From IMG/VR virus record IMGVR_UViG_3300034190_001327, positions 1-26,926 of that record: a DNA stretch of 26,926 nt. One strand, 5' to 3'. The stretch is from a virus. Position 1 is the stretch's first letter, and each line of letters opens with the position of its first letter. Under the pieces are notes generated by a model. That model was not told where the DNA came from. It saw only the letters and a program-made list of their open reading frames with translations, and did not search any database. This document shows, in pieces, positions 20,701 to 26,926 of this stretch. The position numbers were made by a program, and so were the translations under genes.

Positions 20701-23700
20701 TCGAGTAGCCCTGCTCGCGCAGAATGCGTTGGATATGTCTTGGGCCACCCGCTATTTCAGAGAGCGTCGAGAACATCTTGTCGGACGGCATTATGCCCTG
20801 CAAAAAGAGTGCGGCTTGATCCACATCTAGGTCGCCGCCGTTCTCGGCTACATATCGGCGTATTGCATTGAGAATTGACTGCACTGCTGACGTGTTCTTG
20901 CTGGTTTCTCTCGGGAAGATGATTGGGTTCTTGTCCGAGATGAACACGGGCTCGACAGATGTGATGTCAGTGATGCCCATTTCTTCAAGCTGCTCGGATA
21001 TATCGTCATCCATTGCCCGTAAGACAAAGCGGTCTCCGCCTTGACCCATCTTGGCGCGTACATCCCCAAGCGTTTCAAGCAACTCGGTGGCTATTGCTTT
21101 CTGGTCATCTGGGAGGGCGGCAACCATCTCACCTGTTCTGCGGTGGATATGATCGACAGGCATCTCGTCAACGTAAACGCCATCTCCCATAAGCTCTGAT
21201 GGCGCTCGTTTGCTTTTGTAATAGACACTGACGTTTCCGCCTGTGAAGTTCCTAACCGCATCTATTTGTGCAGGGTTCATACGCGATACGACAGTGCTTG
21301 CGTAGCTAGTAGCAAGCTCGGAAGGAACCTCTTTGCCGTAGGTATCCGCCGCAGACGCATTCGTGATCTTTGCGCCTTCTTTCCCCCCGAATACTGAGCG
21401 AACGAACGGCACGGGGAAGCGGCGTCTTGCGGCAGGCTTGGCGACAATCCCATGCAGGATGTATGAGGCGGCCTCCATCATTTCCTCTGACAGTGACAGG
21501 GTGAAGTCATCAAACTTCGGGATATCGTCGCCTTCCATTGTGTCCATCATCTTGCGGAAGTCGGTCTCGACGCCATCGTCATCGACCCAATCAGCAAAAA
21601 TTCTGCCGAGCAATGTGTCTGCTGGTACGCCTGACTGACGAGCGTACTTGTCTATCAACACGCGGTTAGCATCGGTAACAACAGAAGTGTTATAAAGAGA
21701 TTTTCCGATGTACTGCATACTTTGGGTGATGTCCTCGGACTTGCTTACGTTGCTTGCAACGCCCCGCAACTCTTTGACAAACCCGTTCCATCCCTCGTCC
21801 GCTTTGGACGGCGGTAAGTCCACACCCAGACGAGCGAGGCGAGCCGCAATGGTGCGAGCCGCGTATGTCGCGTCCTCGTTCCGATGGTTGATCTGGCTCA
21901 AGAATGTACGCATTGCAACATTAGCGTTTGCTGGCACACCGTCTTCCGTTCCGCTGCCAACATTTTGACGCTGCTCGACATCAACAGCTTTGCTGATAGT
22001 GGGCGATTTTGCCACTTCCATAAAGTCAGCTTGATCATCGGAAGCTCTGCGGCGCTTGACTTCTACCCGTATAAAATCGCGGTCGGCCTTGGCCTTCTTT
22101 GTTTTTGTTGTGGTAGCCTTCGCGAGCGCCGCCGTAAGCGCATACTTGTCCATTCCTCCGTAACGCTGCTGCGCTTCCGAGACGTTTGCGTCAGACATCT
22201 CGATGGTGTCTTCGCCATTGATTATCTGGTTGACCCTGCGGTGCAGCTTTTTACCCAGCGCTGACGGTACGCCGACTGTCTGTTTCTTTTTATCAACGCC
22301 ATCGGCAACGATATTACGCAAGTAAGCATCGAGAAGTTCGCCTATGCTTGCGGTCTCGTAGTTGATGTTCGCATCGTTGAACTTCTTAATGTCCGCCTGA
22401 GACATGATGGCGTTGGCTTTAGCCGAACCAGACATGATCTCCCGAGCGGCCTTAAAGTAAGCGGCCCTCTTGCGGTTGGCGGCTTGCTTTACCTTTTTGA
22501 AGTTCACCTTTTTCTTTAGAACTTCGGGCGTGAAGTTGTTGCTCTTGCGGAGATCGAGAACTTCGTCTGACAGGCGATACATATCAATATCGCCACCCTC
22601 AATATCCATGAATTTCTCGTTCAAGCTATCGAGGACGTTGTTGATTAAGACCTCAAGATCGCTCTCGTAGAACGCAACCATCTCTGTGTCGAAGCCCTCT
22701 CGAAAGGCTTGGCCCTCGATGACGCCATCACCCTTTTGGTTGACGTACTGGTTCTCTTTATAGAGCATCTTCGAGAGAGTTTCGGCTGCCGCCTTCATCT
22801 TTCTGTTGAACTTCTTGGTCGCTTGGAATGGGCCAGTGGTGGCGCGATATTCTTCCTGCTTCTTGAAAGCAGATATCTTGTTGTCCTTTATCGTGTTCGC
22901 CATTCCGTGAAACTCGTGAGCCACTTTAAGCATCGCCTCGGCTGCCATCTGTGGGTCTCTCACGCTCTCGTCTTGACCCATGATTTGTCTGTACTCTTGA
23001 TGCGCGTCATTCAACTTGGCAAAGCGTATCCGTATTGCCTCGCCTAAACGTGTCGAGGCCTCCACAGGCATGTGAAACTTGACGCGCTTGGCTTCCTTGC
23101 GGCTCACAATCATTTTATCGAATAGCGGTTCTAGCTCAAGATCGTGTACTTTTTTGCCGCTCATGTAAGACCAAAGCATTTTGACTATCTTCGTGACTTT
23201 GTTCCAGAGCTTTTTATTCTGGGGGAAGTAAACCGCGTCATGCCTTCTCTGCATGTATAAGGCGAACTGATTGGCGAACATTTCTTGCGGGCTTTCGGCT
23301 CCGTTAAACGCGCCTATTTCCGCCCCGAAAAGCTCGTCTTCGGGGTTAGTCACTTTGATAAATGGGGTGCGTTGCTCGACCACAGTGCGACCGTAGGCGT
23401 CTTTGCCACCGCCATTAAACGTGCCGTTTTCTGCGTAATACTTATCCATCTGCTGCCAGAACTCGAGTTTCATGTCAGCATTCATCAGGTTTCTGTAAGC
23501 CCAATGGCCCATCTCGTGCATAACAAGGAAGGTTCCCGACATGCCGCCTCGATCTCCATTAGGAAGAACCGCAACACCTGGGTTCCTTCTGCCTTTCATG
23601 TCGAGGTTGATAGAGTTTGTTTTACTCGAAACGGAGTGGATGGACTGATACGATTGGTTGGCCGTTCCTGTGGTGTCTACAAAATTTGGGGCAACGTCCC

Positions 23701-26700
23701 CGTCTTGAATAACGAGGTCAAACAAGCGATTAATTTCTTTTGTTTCCACATCGCTCAAGTGCCGAGTGATCTTGTTAAGGCTGGCCTTTGACGCTTCCAC
23801 CTTGTCGTTAGGCAACTTGATGCCGCTCGGAGCCATCTTGTCGATAATAGAGTACAAGCCCGTTAAGGCTTTGATCCGCGTTTGGAGCTTGATTTCAAGC
23901 ACGTCACCGTCAACAGTCGTGAACTTATTGACCCAATGGTCGCTCTCGAGCCTGTTGAGGACTGACCATAACTGCACAAGGTTTATGGTCTGGGTTCTAA
24001 GGACATCTTTATTGTTCGATATGCCCTGAGTTTGAAGCGGTGTGTTTGGATCGAACTGATACTCTTGCTCTGGGCGGCGAACATTATTGTTGTTTCTCAC
24101 AAGCATCATTGCATTGTGCAGGCGGTCAAATAAATCGGGTTCCTCTTCCGCCAACTCGCTTAGTTTTAGCTGGGTGTTATAGCCATCTTGCGCGTAATCA
24201 ACCATCGGGGGCGGAGCTTCGGGAAGGTCAGCGCGTACCGCACCGTCGAGCAGGTTGTTATCGTTTAGGGGGTCGAAGTTAGCGAGCAATGTTTGAACAT
24301 CAGTCTTCTGCTGACGGGCTGGCTTACCGTTGATTGTCTCTGGTATGTACCCAATGTACCAATCGTCGGCATCTTTGCCGCCAAGGATATCGTCAAGGGA
24401 CTTGTTGTTCTTGACTTGGTATGCGCTCGCCATGCGAACATTGTCTTTGGGCGGGCTGCCATCGTCGGTGGCCTCATTCAGCACACGGCGGATCAAGACT
24501 GCTATCTTGCCATCTCGAGACACGAACCCTTTGACCTTGGACTTCGGCTTGCCGTTAGGCTTGACCTCCACAACAGGCTCGGGCTTGGGGGTGCGAGCGT
24601 TAATGCGGCGCTTCTCGCGCAGGTACTTGTCGAGGTCGCCGTGTCCGCCGTCCAAGTCGCCGTCACCCTCATACCTTTTCTGGGCTGCCTCGAGTGCGGC
24701 TTCTGCTTCCTCCGCATTAGTAAACATTTTCTCGGGCGTAACTGGCGGGCTATCTGTAGTCTTGCCCGCCCAAGCTGGGCCGAACTGAGCCTTCATTGCC
24801 AATTCTTCGGTGGCAAAAACCTTAATCGTCCATCCTGATTTGGTCTTAATAGGTACACCAAAGAGCATGTCGCCTTTGGTAGCCTTACCCATCACGCCGA
24901 CTTTGCCGCTCTTGATGCCCACTGCTTGCTCGCCGCCTTGCGAGGTGAAGCGGTAAACGGCCTTCTGAACCTTGAGCCCAGCATCTTTAATTGCGAGAGC
25001 GAGAACCTGCTGTTTGTTAAACGAGCGAGGGTCTAAGTCACGGACACCATCGGTCACGGTAAACCCGTCACCAATGTCCAAGCCCCTTCTGAACAGGCTG
25101 GATATCTTACTACTTACTTTCCGCTCGCCCTTGCTGTTGACGTACGTTTTGAATACGCGACCACCCACAGGATCATTCTCGAGCGCTGCGCCTGCCTTGG
25201 CTGTCGAGCCACCCACGCGGTTGCCGCCCGAGGACTTTTGCGAACTGGCTAGGTCGGCCTCGCGGTTCAGAACAAGGTCTTCGGATTTGATGCGCTTGAT
25301 TTCTTCTGCGCTTTCGTCCGCTTTGACTGTCTTGCGTACCTTATCCCAGCTATTTATGCGGCGCTTGATGGCAGCATATACTTCGTCCGTTACCTCGTCC
25401 TTGTAGGCCACGAGATACTTGTTGATTAGTATTTTCCTGTCTGCCCCGAGGTAGCGTTTGCTCGAGGCAGATGCCTCGATGATGTCCATAAATATGTTGT
25501 CAGCCACATCACTGACAGCCTTGTCACCCGCCGCTTGCTCTGGCGTTCTACCGTCAAGATAAGCCTGCCGTCTTGCCGCTTCGCTGTCCTCAACCTCCGT
25601 TACGGTTTTGCGCTTGCTGCTCTGGTATTGTTTCTTCTCACCGCCACGAGCCGAGGCGATCTCCATGATTTTTTCAAAGCCATTTGTGGTAATGCGCCCG
25701 TCATCGGTCAGCTTAATTTGACCGCCTTTGACTAGCTTACCTATATCGTCCTCGGTAAGAGGTGGATAGTCACCGAACTCTTCCGCATTCTTTGCATATA
25801 TCGCAAGACGATTGCGGAGTTTCGCCATCTTCTTGTCTTGTGTCTCGGGCTTGACGCTAAAGATAATGTCGGCGGCGCTGCCGTCATTGTCAGGTATTTC
25901 AGCGCCAATCCGCCTTACAAAAAGCTCGGCTTTGGTTTCGTTAGTGCCTCTGTTATCCGCGTTTACATCCGAAGGCGGGGGCGTTTCAACGTCAAGGTCA
26001 GGAGTGTCATCCACATCAACGTCAGGAGTGTCAGCGTCAGCGCTTGCAGCCTTTGGCTTTGCGGATGGCAAATTGGGTACAAACTGCTTTTCGGGAGCGC
26101 CGAGACGAGATGATGCCCACTGGCGAACCTGTTGCCTGCCTTTTGCGGACAGAGCGCCCGCTTTAGTTATGTCAATCTCACCCGCATCGATCAGCCTGCC
26201 GATCTCATCGTCAGTAATTGGCTTGAGGCTTGTGCCGTTTTCTTTGTTCAGCTTCTCTATTGTTGCTGCGTAACGCGCTCGCATTTCGTCGAGAGACTTA
26301 ACCCACTTATGAGGCGCGTCTTTCTTGGTCTTGCCTGCGGCCTTTTTCGTAATGGCAGTCGTGTACGTTGCGGTGCCGTCACCATCAGGGATTTCAAACT
26401 CAACGAAGCGCTTGTACGCCGCTGCCCTCTCGGGGCTTGCGGGCTCTTTAGGTGGGTCGGCTGGCGGTGTGGCCCCAGCGTCCGCGCCGACATCATCATC
26501 CATGTCCGCGTCTGATACTTCATCATCATCAGGCTTGGTGTTGGTGCCAGTGTCGTCCGCTGTCTTGTTGCCTGCGCCCGTGGCGGCATTGGGATCGGGG
26601 GTGCTGCTTGCGCCTCGAGCGGCAGCCCTTGTCGCGTCAAACCCTCTGCGCCACATGCGAGCGGCTTCCTCGCCGTGGACAGATTGGTAGGCGGCTTGCT

Positions 26701-26926
26701 GTGCAGCAACTTGCTCGTCACTCAAGTCCTTCATAGTGCCGTTGCCGTCACTGTCGTACTGCGTAGATTTTGCGCCTTCCTTCTCGTGACGAGCCATGCT
26801 TGGGTTGTTAGCGCTCGTTCCACCCGCATTGGTTCCCGAGCCACCCGCATTGGTTCCCGAGCCGCTCGTGTTAGTGCTCGAGCCGCCCGTGTTGGGGGGA
26901 GGGGTTGCCGCCGCTGCGGGCGGAGC
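17780..26926 (-). CDS. Giant virion-type polyvalent protein (at least 3048 aa, N-terminus beyond the right edge)
   Basis: A single frame with no stop runs from the right edge to 17780. The ATG at 26797 is only internal, since 43 in-frame codons of Gly/Ser/Thr/Asn linker precede it. Order of parts: repeat linker; two copies of a module with EIPDGDG and ITDDDIG (26412-26070, 25930-25620); basic segments; a zincin region with LVMHEMGHWAYR (HExxH at 23518-23504) and a downstream SPQEMFANQF that may give the third ligand; long helical stretches; an ADP-ribosyltransferase-like region (about 21240-20635) with GDGVYV, ISDKNPIIF and DPSDIRSIKAS-like elements (read as NPSDIRSIKAS); and a C-terminal part typical of phage internal virion proteins (TSLPDLVLPLIRTG, NPNDIPLWGQTP) with one hydrophobic segment and a (GSGY)4 tail. 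Such proteins are thought to be injected with the DNA to act early on the host. This role is inferred. Confidence 0.8.
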   Translation of the reverse strand, partial: APPAAAATPPPNTGGSSTNTSGSGTNAGGSGTNAGGTSANNPSMARHEKEGAKSTQYDSDGNGTMKDLSDEQVAAQQAAYQSVHGEEAARMWRRGFDATRAAARGASSTPDPNAATGAGNKTADDTGTNTKPDDDEVSDADMDDDVGADAGATPPADPPKEPASPERAAAYKRFVEFEIPDGDGTATYTTAITKKAAGKTKKDAPHKWVKSLDEMRARYAATIEKLNKENGTSLKPITDDEIGRLIDAGEIDITKAGALSAKGRQQVRQWASSRLGAPEKQFVPNLPSAKPKAASADADTPDVDVDDTPDLDVETPPPSDVNADNRGTNETKAELFVRRIGAEIPDNDGSAADIIFSVKPETQDKKMAKLRNRLAIYAKNAEEFGDYPPLTEDDIGKLVKGGQIKLTDDGRITTNGFEKIMEIASARGGEKKQYQSSKRKTVTEVEDSEAARRQAYLDGRTPEQAAGDKAVSDVADNIFMDIIEASASSKRYLGADRKILINKYLVAYKDEVTDEVYAAIKRRINSWDKVRKTVKADESAEEIKRIKSEDLVLNREADLASSQKSSGGNRVGGSTAKAGAALENDPVGGRVFKTYVNSKGERKVSSKISSLFRRGLDIGDGFTVTDGVRDLDPRSFNKQQVLALAIKDAGLKVQKAVYRFTSQGGEQAVGIKSGKVGVMGKATKGDMLFGVPIKTKSGWTIKVFATEELAMKAQFGPAWAGKTTDSPPVTPEKMFTNAEEAEAALEAAQKRYEGDGDLDGGHGDLDKYLREKRRINARTPKPEPVVEVKPNGKPKSKVKGFVSRDGKIAVLIRRVLNEATDDGSPPKDNVRMASAYQVKNNKSLDDILGGKDADDWYIGYIPETINGKPARQQKTDVQTLLANFDPLNDNNLLDGAVRADLPEAPPPMVDYAQDGYNTQLKLSELAEEEPDLFDRLHNAMMLVRNNNNVRRPEQEYQFDPNTPLQTQGISNNKDVLRTQTINLVQLWSVLNRLESDHWVNKFTTVDGDVLEIKLQTRIKALTGLYSIIDKMAPSGIKLPNDKVEASKASLNKITRHLSDVETKEINRLFDLVIQDGDVAPNFVDTTGTANQSYQSIHSVSSKTNSINLDMKGRRNPGVAVLPNGDRGGMSGTFLVMHEMGHWAYRNLMNADMKLEFWQQMDKYYAENGTFNGGGKDAYGRTVVEQRTPFIKVTNPEDELFGAEIGAFNGAESPQEMFANQFALYMQRRHDAVYFPQNKKLWNKVTKIVKMLWSYMSGKKVHDLELEPLFDKMIVSRKEAKRVKFHMPVEASTRLGEAIRIRFAKLNDAHQEYRQIMGQDESVRDPQMAAEAMLKVAHEFHGMANTIKDNKISAFKKQEEYRATTGPFQATKKFNRKMKAAAETLSKMLYKENQYVNQKGDGVIEGQAFREGFDTEMVAFYESDLEVLINNVLDSLNEKFMDIEGGDIDMYRLSDEVLDLRKSNNFTPEVLKKKVNFKKVKQAANRKRAAYFKAAREIMSGSAKANAIMSQADIKKFNDANINYETASIGELLDAYLRNIVADGVDKKKQTVGVPSALGKKLHRRVNQIINGEDTIEMSDANVSEAQQRYGGMDKYALTAALAKATTTKTKKAKADRDFIRVEVKRRRASDDQADFMEVAKSPTISKAVDVEQRQNVGSGTEDGVPANANVAMRTFLSQINHRNEDATYAARTIAARLARLGVDLPPSKADEGWNGFVKELRGVASNVSKSEDITQSMQYIGKSLYNTSVVTDANRVLIDKYARQSGVPADTLLGRIFADWVDDDGVETDFRKMMDTMEGDDIPKFDDFTLSLSEEMMEAASYILHGIVAKPAARRRFPVPFVRSVFGGKEGAKITNASAADTYGKEVPSELATSYASTVVSRMNPAQIDAVRNFTGGNVSVYYKSKRAPSELMGDGVYVDEMPVDHIHRRTGEMVAALPDDQKAIATELLETLGDVRAKMGQGGDRFVLRAMDDDISEQLEEMGITDITSVEPVFISDKNPIIFPRETSKNTSAVQSILNAIRRYVAENGGDLDVDQAALFLQGIMPSDKMFSTLSEIAGGPRHIQRILREQGYSSIAVDGERIMLNPSDIRSIKASMFDEADPLLGGGNDEVNVNSMLINSITEDTSDNMAVAAARVLEAGGVPPRTLDQMIAAANGRNIGEDGKDIIRKSNVWNPLKTNSAIMRNSGMNWLANHFEPEKGGGGHFERTNESMGKFLMPLTSMMRKLPDSKGALGRYWDNGPRQMMDAARGSAASVVGFSPHRRTSQPKSNMDIVTALRDSKAKRFLGGEELKVYDHVRSYLRSAVTRMRKAGIVVGDLKENYFPQVWRKDLILANQDDFTRRLTEYLETEQKSTGGAPHPDGHARTIAERIVTKLTDEDGVLSQPAQQLRNVNGDDHIDYRRMIRLDEFPAFQDFNHPNSLAGYLENDILVAMTKYSDNLEHRLDMTEAFGVGAHGYHDYTAIVGSPPSAKATIATLLSSNKIIRTTYSRNGGDGQGVMNKTFDHNVFMAPYKEQFPAMQKADELINMARQGSTARDLEENIMLQLEAALQGTANAQQMRQNFQKRARSIANALYDTQGLTKHTSAENVQHARGFFNAAMRRPIEGMHGLYSMPNASKWLRGINAVTLLTYTTLTSLPDLVLPLIRTGDLKSYTRALKNYTKQTDTGEAYREMIRNVGAATENVVHQRMTMAHGVDQTQFMSGFFNTTLLTPWTDMMRDVGAAVAYEHLKAQARIAREVPNSRSGRIAKRILDQNGLKGLEADDDIDLIMESRGSASEHPRSKEVSASVIKLVNQMIFTPNPNDIPLWGQTPIGAMVMQLKSFPLMMGRMIGGTFGEAFAGQGVANRTGNFAKAFVGASDNRLAPLAALLTAAPVAGAAAVALKDKVQGRGGEENREHALRDRRLSKTVYTGFEDNENLDRVLGQTFDGFMASVGFGLLGDLMYEVATQSDNGAYGQRRVMEAVAGPSTGLFFDALTVAEAIRSYADGDEANGIRRAGVREVVSRGPLPKSVVENIVDAAAGKKGAGSGGGSGYGSGYGSGYGSGY
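17783..17830. repeat. 12-bp tandem repeat, four copies, encoding the GSGY tail
   Basis: Four consecutive copies of GTAGCC(G/A)CTGCC (the last is GTATCCGCTACC) encode the repeated Gly-Ser-Gly-Tyr end of the giant protein. Codon identity between copies suggests recent slippage expansion. Confidence 0.85.
25620..25930 (-). repeat. Second copy of the duplicated N-terminal module in the giant protein
   Basis: The segment starts ELFVRRIGAEIPDNDGSA, contains LTEDDIGKLVKGGQIKLT and ends GGEKKQYQS. It matches the first copy at 26070-26412 in order and spacing, although the DNA has diverged. Confidence 0.65.
26070..26412 (-). repeat. First copy of the duplicated N-terminal module in the giant protein
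   Basis: The segment starts KRFVEFEIPDGDGTA, contains ITDDEIGRLIDAGEIDIT and ends GAPEKQFVPN. It aligns with the module at 25620-25930. Confidence 0.65.
26800..26897. repeat. 21-bp tandem repeat encoding a Gly-Ser-Gly-Thr-Asn linker
   Basis: Two perfect copies (26821-26841, 26842-26862) are flanked by degenerate copies with the same 21-nt period. Read on the minus strand they encode GSGTNAG-like heptads upstream of the ATG at 26797, which shows that the giant frame continues through that ATG. Confidence 0.8.

Noticed and set aside
1-26926. tRNA, rRNA, CRISPR array or insertion sequence
   Set aside because: No cloverleaf, rRNA segment, spaced identical repeats with unique spacers, or transposase was seen on either strand.

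Overview
The window looks like part of a temperate tailed phage, or an integrated prophage, of a Gram-negative host. It has a tyrosine integrase, a small HTH regulator, a lysis cassette with amidase and overlapping inner/outer membrane spanin genes, a replication/recombination block, and one enormous virion-type 'polyvalent' protein. The spanins require a host with an outer membrane. The very large internal protein and the CobS/CobT-like gene pair recall podoviruses of marine Alphaproteobacteria, but this is inference from family resemblance and no specific phage is identified. DNA polymerase, terminase, portal and capsid genes are not in the window and presumably lie outside it.

Layout. Positions 1-811 (+) hold the end of an acidic protein and three small tightly overlapping genes, closed by hairpins and a Rho-independent terminator. 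Positions 936-6218 (+) start at a good sigma70-like promoter carrying a 16-bp palindrome. They encode a CobS-like AAA+ ATPase, a partner with a HExxH motif, a very acidic linker and a C-terminal VWA domain, then six small genes including a tandem duplicate pair. Positions 6204-6848 (-) encode a probable nucleic-acid-binding protein with a long structured leader. Positions 7104-8805 (-) form an operon of a LuxR-type HTH protein, a small ORF and the integrase. Positions 9026-11894 (-) run from an HTH/zinc-ribbon regulator and a PD-(D/E)XK endonuclease through membrane proteins to the amidase and the spanins.

Positions 11895-12372 form the largest gene-free stretch. It is packed with inverted and direct repeats beside the primase-helicase gene and is my best candidate for a replication origin or control region. 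Positions 12373-14527 (-) encode a Prim-Pol/RepA-like primase-helicase and, upstream and overlapping it, a Cro-like HTH protein. Positions 14627-17783 (+) encode a recombination operon: a conserved unknown, a Sak4-like RecA-family ATPase, an SSB-like protein ending in an IPF tip, an iron-sulfur-type exonuclease, a coiled-coil protein, a DUF6378-like protein and a small basic/charged protein. Positions 17780-26926 (-) are a single open frame of at least 3048 residues running off the right edge, with a zincin motif and an ADP-ribosyltransferase-like region.

The parts are tied together by regulation. The palindrome CACAAC-N4-GTTGTG occurs in the promoter of the CobS-like operon and between the divergent HTH gene and recombination operon. 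Related half-sites cluster next to the integrase gene. A plausible model is that one phage regulator, perhaps the small HTH protein, controls the AAA+/VWA operon, the recombination operon and itself. Most gene boundaries are ATGA or TAATG overlaps, so translational coupling is the rule.
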